NCBI GenBank assembly: GCA_035041965.1
Contig: JAPYMA010000682.1
Location: 124,001-188,000 of the forward strand
Direction of reading: 5' to 3'
Source: Anisakis pegreffii
Taxonomy: Eukaryota; Nematoda; Chromadorea; Rhabditida; Anisakidae
Length of the DNA stretch: 64,000 bases
This document shows positions 51,258-63,957 of the stretch, one piece after another (positions within the stretch are counted from its first letter, which is position 1; each line of letters starts with the position of its first letter). Under the pieces are notes generated by a model that had not been told where the DNA came from, ran no database searches, and worked only from the letters and a program-made list of their open reading frames with translations. Made by a program: the position numbers and the translations under genes.

Positions 51258-54200
51258 ATGCGTTTTCAACTTCAACTTTTGGCTCTCTTGAGCCTGCTAA
51301 CTGCTGCTATTCAAGGTAAACATCTTTCTGTTCACTCAGAAAGACATTTAGGCGTTCAATTAGCGTATAGTAACGATGACTCCATTCAAATTTCTTCTTT
51401 GATATTCATATCCATCCAAAGATTTCTTATGAGATTACAACTTGAATCTGGTATTGCGAAAACGAACTGGAGGGCCAAAACTGAATTATGTGAAAATTGG
51501 GATTGAGGATTCCTTTCATAAACAAAACCAAACCATCAAGAAAGCAGTGGTCTTCATTGCAATAAATTTTTGCAGCCTTGGAACCGTGCGATTGCCTAAG
51601 TAGGCGATATGGGCCAGTTGATGTGACCTTCGTAATCGATGGATCGAAAGATGTTGGACAAGACAACTTCAAGGTTTGGCGAAATTTTCTTCTTGAATGG
51701 ATTTGACTCAAAATTCATATAGCTGGAGAAATTGATACTGATGTTCAATTTATATCGATTATAATGGTAAGATTGGAAGATCGAAAATGATCCAGATTTC
51801 GAATAGTCATAATACACAGAAACGCGGCACTGATAATTAGCCCGGCGTATCCTCTTTTAGAATGCCACAAACACAAAATGAATTCAAACTTATGATGAGT
51901 TCAAGCTTCAAAATGAGAATTCAACGCGATTTTTTAAAATTTCATCTGGTTCACTTATGATGGAATATTTCAGTTGACCCTCACCGACGTAGCGGCAGTC
52001 ACGCGCGAGTCACTCCATATTGGACCAACAGAACAGGTACCATGTTGACTTTTTACAGCATTTGTTTCATTTCAATATTTTTCGTCAAGTGTTAATCCAC
52101 TGCATTTTCATCAACTCGTTTCAGGACAGCCGTGAAGCGATGGTCGTTTTCCACGGTGAATCAAGCATTGAGTTCCCGCTAGACGGCGTCTCAAATGCGG
52201 ATGTAGACCAAAAAATCAACGCCGTGCAATATCCGACTCAACAGACTGGTGTTAACATTGCCCTAGGCATGGACGCAGCAACAAGAGATGTTAGATCACA
52301 GCTGAATCTTTTTTCAGAACTTCAATTCGTCATCTACTTCAATCATAAACATTTCATATAGAATAAGATTTCATCATCACTGAAAAATAACAAAAAAAAA
52401 CAATCACGTTCTTTCATTACAGATTTTCAATCGCCATCAACGTTCAGCGCGAAGATACATGATCCTTGTCACGGGCAACAGTGACATATCGGATGTGAGG
52501 GCCGAACGCAGCCTTGCCAGTGAAATCGATGTGACTGTAATTGCAATCGGTATTGAGCATCGTTTTTCTTTTCACTTCCACGTTTGTTGTTCGTCAGTGA
52601 GTCGGGGATGTCTTCATAGTTTGATTTTAGTGGTTTTGAGCAATTATGATAACAAAAAGAGCCTGAAAGCTATGAAGAGTGAGTGATTCTAGGAGTTGGG
52701 GCCGGTGCAAGCCACGGTCAACTTGTGAATGCCACTGGTGATGCAGAGCATGTCATCATGATTAAGGACTACACAGAACTTCTCGACGCTTTGAGAAGAG
52801 CGATGTGCTTCAGTAAGTTCTTTTTTTTCACTGATTGGTACCACTTATGAGTGCAGAGAGTCTTGTTTATTTATGAATTTTTGTCTTTTTCTGAACCTTG
52901 ACGTTCAATGTTTGAAGTGATGATAATACGATTACGGTTGCATTCAATTGATTACTAAAAATTGTAAAATAATTGAATATTGGTAGGAATCGTTGAAATT
53001 TTTTTGCATTCTAAAATTCCGGATCATGGATGGTAATAGGTGAAACGAAAGAGAATTCTGTTGATGACTTTTGTCAGATCAGTGAGACTGTTGTCATCAA
53101 CCGTATACTTTAGTGAGTGATTACTGCATGGCTTGACGTAAATACGAACTTTTTCTCATTCAAAGTTTATTATATATCACTCTTATTAAATGAGGAATCC
53201 TGTGTTGAAACTTCAGTAGATCAGCAAATATTAAACAGCGATAATTGTGTGAAAAAATAAAAACTCGATAAATTCATCTGATAAATTCATCCAATTTTTT
53301 TTGAAAACCCTCAAATGATTGTGAATACCTACAGTGCCGTGTCTTCCACTCCCAACAACAACACCACCACCAACAACAACAACAACAACAGCACCAATTA
53401 CCGCCTCAGGTGCAAAATCAGCTCGAGGATGTGCCTGTGACTATCGTCAAACTTGGCTTGATTTGGTGTTTGTGCTAGATTCGTCAAGTGAAATGAACAG
53501 ATACGATTTCTATGCTGTGAGTTCCAGTTGGGACTAGTTTGATAATAATTGATAATAGACAAATATATTCACTCGGATCAGTCAAAAACAAATCAGTCCC
53601 TAACGAAATAATCCAGAAAATGATTTGGGATATATTCAAAATAGGCGTGCTGGTCACACTCCGAGTAAACTGGCTGCTCACTTTACAGGAATAAAGCTCA
53701 AGCACAAAAACGCCAATTTTTCTAGTGATCTTGCTCGCAGCAGATTTTGAAATGCTCACACAAAAGAAATGCAAAGTGCAAACACGCAATTGAGAAATTA
53801 ATTGTTCGAATGAGTTAAGGTGCGCAATTTCGCTGCTTCATTCATTAAAGCAATACCGGTCAGCCAGGAGACAACTGGTCGAACTTCTCGTGTTGGCATC
53901 ATTAATGTCGCTAAAGAAGTAAGGCTCTCTTGAAGAAATCATTATTCCCTTCATAATCAGTCAGATCCTTTGCTGAGTCGATCGAACGAAATTTTCGAAT
54001 CACTCATGATAACCGCTGATATCATGTCCTTTTGTTGCTCAAATCTTCAGCAAGCGTTCACGACCGACAATGTGTCAATTACAAAAGCTGAACAATATTA
54101 AGAGAGCTCAGCAAGCTATAGTTGAATTATTCATTGAAAATAATCATAAAACAATCTGGTTGAAGGCTGAGGTAGTCGGTGATCTTCACTCGTACGCAGA

Positions 54201-56877
54201 TGCAAAAGCCGCATATCATGCGATGAGACGCGTGCACTACAAGGGAGAGGAGGCGATGAACCTTAGGAAGTGAATTTCCTTTCGATTATTTCAGTTATCT
54301 CTTCAATCACCTAAAAATTCTTATGAGGCGAAAGATTTTCGTATGCCTGGAAATATATCCAGACGAGCACATCATCAGTCTTGCTTACATTTAACAATAA
54401 CATTGCATAAAGGAAATAGGAACTTCAACTCATTATTCGAAACCATTTTTCCTGTTTGATGTTAGTTTCTGAAATCATCTAAGTGAATGGAAAATGTATG
54501 ATAGATATCAAAAACAATGATTAATGGAATGAACAAAAATGACAAATTCAAGGGGTCTGGAAGCCGCACGCGATATGATCAAATTTGAAGATCGGCCAAA
54601 TGTGAAGAAAGTTGTCATCGTATTTACTAACAAGCATGAGGACTGCACATACCAAGGAAAACACGCTGAACTGTACGACTGTTCATTCATTTCGTTTCGA
54701 TGACGAATCAACAACAAAAATGTTCCATTCAAAATCAGTCTACTGAAGTTTATTTCGAAACTATTTTCAGTGAAAAAATTATTTCAAATTTATTTTCAAT
54801 GAACAATACTTCATTTCAAATTGAATGAGTAGTAAAATTGACGCGGATATGAATGTGTTTGATCCCTTGTTAACGACAAATAGCTCCGTACCCTTTTTTC
54901 ATGGAGCATTCAAGCAATTTTCGATAACCAACTGCGTTCCAGCTTCAAGCAGAAGATGAAAAAACCAGATGAAGACGATAATCCATGTCGTATCGCCTCA
55001 CACCTTATTGAGAATAAAGTTATCGTATTCACGGTCGCCTTGAAATACGATGGAGCACAGGATTATCCGAAAGTGAACCTTGGAAGTCCTTGCTTCAACT
55101 ACAACTTTGATAGAACATTTGCGACAAATTTCCTCGACGGAATCTGCAGAGGTACGATCTTCGTACTTTTTCGCCGTTTGATCTGAACTAACAGGGTTCA
55201 AATGCTTTCACTGTGTTTGGAATTCTTCAGTGTGTATGTTGCATAAAACTGTGTGCTTCACAAATATTTTCCGTTGTGGATCGTGACAGCAAAAAAAGCA
55301 GTGGTAAAGCCGATCGCTTCAACTGCCAGCAGTGATGGATTCATGGGATGGGAAAAACATTTCTTTAAAAAGCATTTTACTGCAGTTTCAGTTGATTAAT
55401 GGAAAAAACCCTAACAGAGAGGAAAATTATTTGATGAAAGGAAAAAACAATTTTCCTCTCCTTAAATAATCTTTGAGAATCTGTTTCATAATGGAAACGT
55501 ATTGCAGCCAATTGCTATTGTCTCCCTCCATACGTACAGTATTCGCATGAAGATCGATGCATCGAATACGGTGAATGTCTTTACGTATACGGCCAGGTAG
55601 AGAGTCACGATGTTGCTGAACAGACTTGCGTAGATGCAAAATCTTCACTTGTGGATGTCTACAGTCATGATAAGGAACTTTTCATCGATGGTTCGTTGTT
55701 TATCACACATTACGCTTTGTTTGAAACGGAGATGCCATTCAACCGGAAATTATTGAGGCATAAATTATATTAAACCATAAACCATAGTAGTAAACCATAA
55801 ATTAGTTTTGCAAGCGTTTTGGGCAATTCAATTGCAGTGGGCGGTTTGGACGATTTGTAAGTGCGGTTAAATTAATACCGATTGCGTTTTTTATTTCAAT
55901 ATTGGCAGCGTTGGAATAAATTCGTTTAATGGCTGATGTGTTGCAACCATTTTTCGAATTGTTCATTGTGGAAGACCATCGCTTACAACTTTCAAAAATA
56001 TGCTCGGTTCGATAGAATCACCGAGAATTTTTCATGTTCTGAAAACCGCTAGCAATCAGTATTCATAGGAAACTGCTCCGAATTCCTGTTGTTTATTTCC
56101 AGTGCTTTGCATCTGAATCAGTCTTGCTTTTTCAGAGATCCAAAAGGATCACCACCTCAAAGGATCATGGCTAGCACTGAAGGCAACAGGTGGTGAGTAC
56201 CAATGGAATGGGGATAGAGTGCGTTGCATGTTTTCAGTTGAACATTTCAGAGGCTTAATATTTTCATTTGGTTCATATCAAATACCACTAATTGTCCATT
56301 GTGATCATTTTGTTCATATATGAAATGATTGCTGGTAGGTGCAAAATGATGTGGGTGAGGTAGATGTAGCTTGATTATGATTGCAGCTGAATCCACAAGA
56401 CTATACCGACTGGGCAAAAGGACAACCGAATACATCAGCCGGTTCGTGTGTGGCTTATGAACCAGGACAAGGCTGGCTTTCGAAGTCGTGCGATGATTTC
56501 CTTACCACGGCTCATTTCGTAGGCCAAAAAATATCATGTAAGTTACAATCATATTGCGATTTATTTGTTCCTTGTTTGAAGTATCTCACTGACAATGGTC
56601 CCAACTCCCAAGCATCTTAGCATCAGTCGGAAATAATTTTTTTCCATTCCGCATCGGTCCAAAGTTATTGTTAAATTCTAATACCATTGTCAAATAAATT
56701 TGAAAACAGAGAAAATGATGAAATATCCACATTTACAAGTGCGCAACACAAATTGCATCATTACCTTACTCGCTTTTTGCAACACTCGCTACCTAAAATG
56801 CAATTCTGAATCGAAACATATTTTTAGGCGATGCACTCCATTACTGTGACTTCAAGGATTTCACCCCAACACATTGA
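51258..56877 (+). CDS. Secreted double-vWA plus C-type-lectin protein, gene C
   Basis: Fifteen exons: 51258-51315, 51576-51673, 51974-52036, 52125-52289, 52423-52549, 52693-52812, 53335-53516, 53820-53918, 54166-54269, 54553-54672, 54943-55151, 55508-55690, 56136-56218, 56387-56537, 56828-56877; all phases agree, 603 aa. Signal peptide MRFQLQLLALLSLLTAAIQ. The first vWA has a ruined MIDAS (VDVTFVIDGSKDVG; LVTGNSDIS where gene B has LVITDGMD). A Thr/Pro-rich linker (LPTTTPPPTTTTTTAP) leads to the second vWA (WLDLVFVLDSSSEM). The lectin domain has ANCYCLPPYVQY, YGECLYVYGQ, SWLALKATG, WAKGQPN and CDD, but the conserved Cys of the last strand is Gly (HFVGQK; HFLCQK in B, YYSCQK in A). A CDALHYCDF tail ends the protein. 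Nearest paralogue is gene B; the ligand is unknown. Confidence 0.9.
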
Positions 56878-59800
56878 TGAGGTGGCGGATAACTTGCTAG
56901 AATGGTCACAAGCTCAATGCACTGTTTGCTTGCCACTATGATATACTTATGATCACTCTTTCTCTGAACGTCCCTATCATATTTAGAAGTAAAAAAAATT
57001 CAGCAATCATTCTGCTGTGAATGCTAATGGATACGTACCAACTTATCGCCAACAAATGAGATAATCTCAGCTAAACATCCAATTCAATAACGCAGTTTAT
57101 GTTGCATGTGACCATTCGAGGCAGTTCATTTCATTAAATCCCATATGACATTGACAGTGTGAAACAGTGGTTCTCAACCTAGTATGCGAGACAGCACTCT
57201 AGGAGCATGAGATAACATTGCATTTTCTATACATCTACTTCTTAAAGTTAGCTAGGATGGACTTTAACGAATATGTTTTTGAAAAGATAGAACATTTGCA
57301 CTGACGGTGTACACTTATGTACACCATAGACACTCACTCTTGTGGATGAGGAATACGGAGTGGATGTTGTAAGGGGTGCGAAGATAGCGTGAAGGGGGTG
57401 TGAGCGAAGAAAGAGGTTGGAAACCACTGTTTTAAAGTTTTGAATCGTTTCGAACACTGAATAAATCCGTTTAACCTGCAATGTTTGCTTCGTCACATAT
57501 AACTGAATACATCCACTGAACAATTTTTTTCAAAAACTTCATATGGATTCAGGTAGTTGAATGGTGCATACTTATTTGAAATCAGAATTCAGCACGAATG
57601 CATTTTGCCTATAGCATATAATCCGAGAGCAAGAGGATAATTGTGAATGAGAGCTGAAATACGATCATGCTCGGATAGTTCAGATTTTGAAACTAGACAA
57701 GTGAAGATTACTCATCTGACAATCAAATGCTTGGATGATTCCTTAAAATTAAGTGAGTGCTAACATCATCGTGTACACACAATCAAACTGCCGATAAGAC
57801 ACAAACAAACATAATTAGGCACAAAAAAAACTTATAATCGCTATGTAAGTTGCTTAGTGAATAAGTAGTTCGAATTGGTTGATAAATAACGACGAAAACG
57901 GCGAACTATCATCTGAAAAGTAATCCAAATCACTAGTTGTTAGCGTCACAGTGACAGCAACGCTAATGCAAAATTCGATAGCAGCGATCATATTCGAATC
58001 CTGAACAACTAATTTAAGCAAGCAAACACAAATCAATACTTCTCACTGATTCGATGAAAGTTGAACATTATCGATGAAATTACAAAATAATGGAAAAATA
58101 TCATAGAGAAAAGCATTACAGTAGAAAAAATAGAACTGTGCATGAAAGACTTTCCACAAATTTTCGAAGCTGATGCAAATTGTCATACAGAAATGAGTAT
58201 TGTGGAATTAACTAATCGTAAGAGTGAGAGGCGGATGGCGAAAGCAATCTCGTAACCATAATACTATTCAGCCTCTCCGGATTTTCAGTTCTGACTGAGT
58301 GCTTAACAAAAATAGCTATCACAATTGGTAGATCGAAGCCAATGATCGCACCGTGATACCAGTTGATATTTCACTGACAAATGTTTCGCTACAACTAAGA
58401 AATACTTCTCTTGGCTTCCTTATTTATTTATTGTGCACAATCAAGATTATTCATCTCAATTTGATGTAGCATCTATCTTCTTGAAATGCTTGTATTCTCG
58501 AATCTTTTCAAATGGATGAAATTCAGATTAATGGAAGTGACTACGAATTAACATTAACAATGTATAACGTGTCATTGGTTTCATTCGAAGTTGAGTTGTT
58601 TGAAATAAGAATCAGCAATTACATTCAGACTTGACTTGTAACCACTTTTGGCGTTGTCATTTGCATCGCTCTTCATTTGCATCAAATGATCTCTGATTGA
58701 ATAGATTTTTCGCGTAACCTGCAATCGCCAACGAATGCAACCGAATTGCGATTTTGCATCCTGACTGTTTTAGAGTAAGAAAGGCGTATAAAATGATTAT
58801 TAGCAAATGACAATTGAAAGATTCTGAGAGCAGTAAGATGCTCCGTCCTCTTCTGTTCTGTCGTTTACGTTGTTTTATTCCATTCTTTTCACACATCGCA
58901 CATTTGAAGTTGTTTTATTCTAGTTAGGTAAAAGATAACAATATGGAATCGGAATAGAAGAGTTTGACTGCAACAGCGTTATCCCTGGTGGTGACTCATC
59001 AGTTGCATTCGTTCATTACTGTTTTGGTTTTTGTTGTTAATGCAATAAGCCGATTTCGAAATTGCCTTTATCGTATCAGTTGGTCGACGAACATAAAATC
59101 TCCTTAGCAAGGCGTAAAAAGCTTCAAATCAATTTGACGGATGAAAGATCGCAGCATAGAAATTTGTATTAGAAGTTGAGGGACTCTAATTCGAATGTTT
59201 TCGGACCCTTACGTTGTATGCATCAAGTGAATGCGTTGTGTATCGTTATTACTCTCCCTTCAACCAGGTTACTGTAATTGGAGGAATGTTCATTATGTCA
59301 TCACTTCTCATCTGATATGCTGATAGTTGATATGCTAATCGTATTCCTCTTCGGCCGCCTTTCAAAGAAAAAGCCCTCCATTGTGAAATCTCAGCTACAG
59401 TTGCTTTGAGCATTATGTGGATCGTTCGTGATTTTTCAAATAATTAGTTGATTATAATTGATTACAACTCATAATTTCCTAAAATGCACATCGTAAAACT
59501 TGTTTAACTTTAGGCAGTGGAAATGTATAACAAATTGAGATGATTGATGCAATCCGGACGAAATAAATAACATTGGGTGGCATAATCAGATTCTAGTTTT
59601 AATGAATCTGAAACTGGAGTATCAGTTTTTCATTAAGTTGTCCAACTGCAACTTTTCATTGGAATTTTGCCGTGACACTCAAACGAATGATTTGGCACTG
59701 AAAAATATCGTTTTCCAATGTAGCCAAGAAAGTGCTGACTGTACTCGCTTGAAAGAGAAAGCTGTCCATAGCGATCATAAATCAGAAAATATTCAATGGA

Positions 59801-61311
59801 AAAAAGCGAAGCTATACTCTGCTGGTGATTCACTGATCATGCTATTGCAAACATTAGAGCAAAGACAATAGAACGAAGAAAACATTTAGAAAAAACAATT
59901 TCATCGCTAAGCGATTATCACAAGCAAATCTCGCAAGACATTCTCAGGCACTAAAATTTTTCTGTTTTTATCAGACGCTTGAAAAGGAAATTTTTTCGTT
60001 AAGAACTTTGTTCAGTTTGTTGAGAACTACGATCGGAGCACTCTTATGTGCATCATTTTTCTTTCGATGATCGATCGAAAACATAAACTACATAGATGTT
60101 GTTTTTGGTTCCTTATTTCATACACTTTCGAACCATTAATTTGATGGGATTATTCGCGCAAATCAGTTCCAAAGATTTTATCTCATATAATCTGCAAGGA
60201 AGAGCATTTCAAGTAGATTTTCACCACTTCCCATGATAATTCTCAAATGGGTTTACTTCGTTCGATGCTGAACTTTCGTTGAACATCACTCCAGCAAGTA
60301 TAAATTCCGTTGTGTGAACTACTATGTACATATATAATTGGATTGTTAAATATCAGATCACCTGAAGATTTAGTTTGGGTGAGGTTGATGGTGATATTGA
60401 AATGAGCAACACAACTTTAAAGTTATGATGAATTCCCGCTGTTTCGCAGCAATAGTTTGAAGGTAATAAAAATCATGATGATAGGCTAATGATAACGCAT
60501 TGCACAGATACGTATTGTAATCGTGTACATGATATGTTCGTGATGAGATGACAGCTGACATGGAACAAAATGATAACCCAACCATAGTCATCAACAGTTC
60601 ATCAGTGAATAACAACTTGCATTAGGAGTGACCAGTTTAGTTCAGAAATGTAATGGTTCTTGAATCAGGAACAGCTGACGAGGTATTATTCTGCTAGACG
60701 ATTCTCGTTCTCTCTGTGATTCTGAATCGTCCGCAACGGCATTGAGACAGTGATTTGAGAGAATTCGATCGAGTTCATTTTATTATTTGTTTATTGTGAA
60801 TTGCCATAGGTTTAGCAGAGTTTGCATGGACAAATGATCAACATATTGGTTTGAAAACAGCACATCAGTGTATCACATGCGTTGATTGTATCATACATCA
60901 TATAATTATCACAATAACGTGATGGTGCGATAGTGTATGGATTAGACTTGAACAGTTCCGATCAGTTAATCATTAACTAATAAGAAATGCTTCATCTCGA
61001 TTGCTGTTCACTAAGCTAGTTACATCAAAAATGGATGTACTGCAATATCACTACGGAATTTGAATATTTCACAGTTTTTGAATCGAAACTTGAAATGCAA
61101 CGAGTAATTATTACTGATCAAAATGGAGCGGGAAGAGATCAGCCACCGTCGATGCTCTAAAATAGCATACCGATTGCAATAATGCTCCAGCGGGATTGCC
61201 TTATCAGTTGAAAATCCTGCCCGTATCCCAAATTCGCTTTCCATTAACTACCGCAGGTTTCTCTTCAGGATCAACCAGTCATTAATAGAGAACAAAGGCG
61301 TAAAACATTAT
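56878..61311. other. Intergenic, no supported gene
   Basis: About 4.4 kb between two convergent genes. It contains the small hAT-like element at 57165-57429 and otherwise AT-rich unique sequence. The longest open frame (59602-59871, 89 codons) begins amid stops, has no recognisable motif and no clear splice partners. Confidence 0.5.
57165..57429. mobile_element. Non-autonomous hAT-like element
   Basis: The left end CAGTGGTTCTCAACCT and the right end AGGTTGGAAACCACTG form a 16-bp terminal inverted repeat with two mismatches. CAGTGGTTCTCAA is the classic terminus of many animal hAT elements. The element is 265 bp and has no transposase. Flanks (GTGTGAAA and TTTTAAAG) give at best a diverged 8-bp target duplication. 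Confidence 0.75.
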
Positions 61312-63957
61312 TCAACCAGTACAATTGAACGCTTCTAAATTGCTGCGCCATTTTGGTCTGTTATTATTGAATTGAACGGTTGGCAGATTTGCATAGAAAT
61401 TGAGATCAATAGTATGATTGTGGGCACTTGGACGGTGAGTGGTTCTGCTGCGCAGTTGCTTTGCCCAGCAAGAAACAGCCGAATAGTCCATTTCAGGCAT
61501 CATCTTATTGGCGAATAAATGATGCGAGTGCCGCAAAGTCTTCAGATCCTCAACACCGAACACACAAACTCCATGCCGATAACGTCTGCTCTTACACGGT
61601 AAACGCGACCATCCCCAGACTGTGTACCTGAACTCAAATGAACTGACAGAGCAGAGCACATCAGCTCATGAAACCACTGAAAGGCATTTGTAGCACATAT
61701 GAAATCAAAATGCAGTAGAATTCGTTTCGCAACTGGAAGATATTGTTGAATGACACGTAGAATAAATGTCAGGCTTGTGAAAAACAAAAACTTCAAGCCG
61801 TCGTTATAATGCTATGATTATCTTGCAGTCAGTTTCGAAAGTAGCACTATTCTTCAAGAGAAGATAGTTCATTTATTATTTCCTTTATTTTTTGGCAATT
61901 TTCACCCCTTTCACGGCGGCTCCAGAAGACCTCGGAATGATTGTTGGCCTTCAAGTTCTCAGAATAAGGAGCACTCTCAATATTCCAACTCTTTTGACCT
62001 TACATTCAGTTTTAGACTGCCTGTTGCAAAGAGTAAACAAGAATTGCCCTCAATGCTTAATGTTTTCAGAAATTAACAATGGAATGCAAGTAAGGACTGC
62101 GTAACAAAATTGCTAAAAAATGATTCTAGACAAACCTGGTGATATAAGAGACATGCTTATCCATGCAGTGCCTTGTATAGCCACCAGGAGCATCTGAAAG
62201 CGTTATTGATATAATCGTGTACGATCGTTGAAAACATCTTCAAATTTGAAATGCACAACGAAACCGAGAGTGAATTGGGTTGAAATGGATAATTTCTAAT
62301 AGTGAATCAATGAGTGCATTCATTGCTTTCTAGCAATAATGAACCGAATTCGACGATAACCAAAGATGAGGTTTGTATCTGGTTTCTTTTGAAATCATGA
62401 GAAAGGGCTTAATGGGATATCAAATCCAATGTGGAAACTCATTGCTCGGACTTTGATTACTCAATTATATCACGCAGGTATTATGCGAGTGAAAGTTGGC
62501 AAGTTTTACGAAAGGCAACATAGCCATAAAAGAAACCAATTCAGCTGAATTCAGTCACTTTATTTCATTCGGGGGAAATGATGGAAAACATCTATGAGAA
62601 ATCTGGTTCGCTCGGCATCAAGAAACAAGAACTTGTTAAGTGAATCACCAAGAAAATCGTCCGAATTGAGCGAAGCCATCAGCATTTCGTCGCCACCATA
62701 CCGAATACTATCGAAACGTTTCAAAAGAATCGTCAAATTGAGCTTATCAATAATGAATTCGACGAAAGGTCGTGACAGAGTCGCAGCCGTACTTCCTTTT
62801 GCGATCCTCAATGTTCTATTGTCATTTTTGTTGGAATCTGAAATCCATAACTTTCATTCAAACCTGTGACAGCACAATTTACAATTTAATCTAGAGTTGA
62901 TGAATGATATTGATAAAAAGGTTTAACAAGGTGCCTACTGCTTCGAAAATATGTTATTTGTAGGAATGGGCGATAATTATGAACTCTTAAAAGGAAACAC
63001 ACAGCTAAGCAAAATGCTGCTGAGATTTGAATCAGAGATTCAGGAAGAAATGCCTTTGAAAAGGTGAAGTGCTTCGTAGCTCCAATCCTTATATCTTGGG
63101 ATTCGATGTGAAAATGGCTTGCTAACGCTGACGTCGTTGCTGCCATTTAACGCTCTCAATATTGCGGCCATTTCATGATTTGTCTTCAACGGAATATCGT
63201 AATTCTAAACGATAATTTATTTCAGTTAGATCATTTCCATAGCTGCTGCGGTCAATTCACAATACAAACTATTCAACACAACGATCGACTAAATTATTCC
63301 ACGTAATGACAATTTTCGCATTTAAAAGTTATGATACTTCACGTTGATTGCATTAGAATGAAATTTGCGTTGAAAAGCATGCACGCTGAAATAATTTGCA
63401 TTTTTACAGATCGAATTGTGAGAAAAGAGCTGAAGCTGATTCCTTTGAGGCTTCTTCATTGTCATTCGACTCAATTTGACTCTTGATTTCATTCATACTC
63501 TTCATTTTCATTTGCATCGAAATTTCAGCATTACTGAATTTCAAACCTATTTAATTTATCAGTAGCGTATATTTTAGAAAGTAAACATCCTAGAAACGCT
63601 ATAGAAATCGATTCATTATCATTTGGAGATTACAATGGAAATCATTCAATGGAATAAGCAAATTGCAGAGATTCCCTTCACCTGCAATAAAATAGCGTAT
63701 TTCCAGTTGGTTAGTTTTCGTATCAGTTTCAAGCATTCCAAGTAACTTCTGTCCATATTGTGACCAGCACTATCCACTTCGTATTCAGTTGCTGTTAAAT
63801 GAACATTCGAAAAACATTCGGATAGGTTTTGCATTTGTTGATGGAATATTTTTGTCGCTTTCTTATCGATCGCATAGCAGAATACATTCGTTGGTGAGTA
63901 CATCAAGTTGAACAATAACTCTTGAAGATGGTAGTCCTTGAATGAAGTGACATTCAA
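61312..63957 (-). CDS. Core-2/I-branching beta-1,6-GlcNAc-transferase family protein (GT14), 5' partial
   Basis: Type II Golgi glycosyltransferases of this family add branching sugars to glycans; the exact acceptor cannot be read from sequence. Minus-strand exons in transcript order: 63957 (or slightly beyond)-63682, 63204-63054, 62837-62649, 62193-62136, 61627-61312 (stop). Family landmarks in order: FKDYHLQELLFNLMYSPTNV, FCYAIDKKA, DSAGHNMDRSYLECLKLI, NWKYAILLQ joined to NYDIPLKTNHEM, NGSNDV, KDWSYEALHLFK, LRIAKGSTAATLSRPFVEFI, GGDEMLMASLNSDD, APGGYTRHCMDK, and VWGWSR...GVCVFGVEDL...LFANKM near the C-terminus. All phases agree if the second intron uses a GC donor (AAAG|GCATTT). The N-terminal membrane anchor must lie beyond 64000. 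The gene converges on lectin gene C. Confidence 0.9.

Noticed and set aside
59602..59871. 89-codon open frame downstream of lectin gene C
   Set aside because: No family resemblance, no signal peptide and no clear splice sites; cannot be told from chance.
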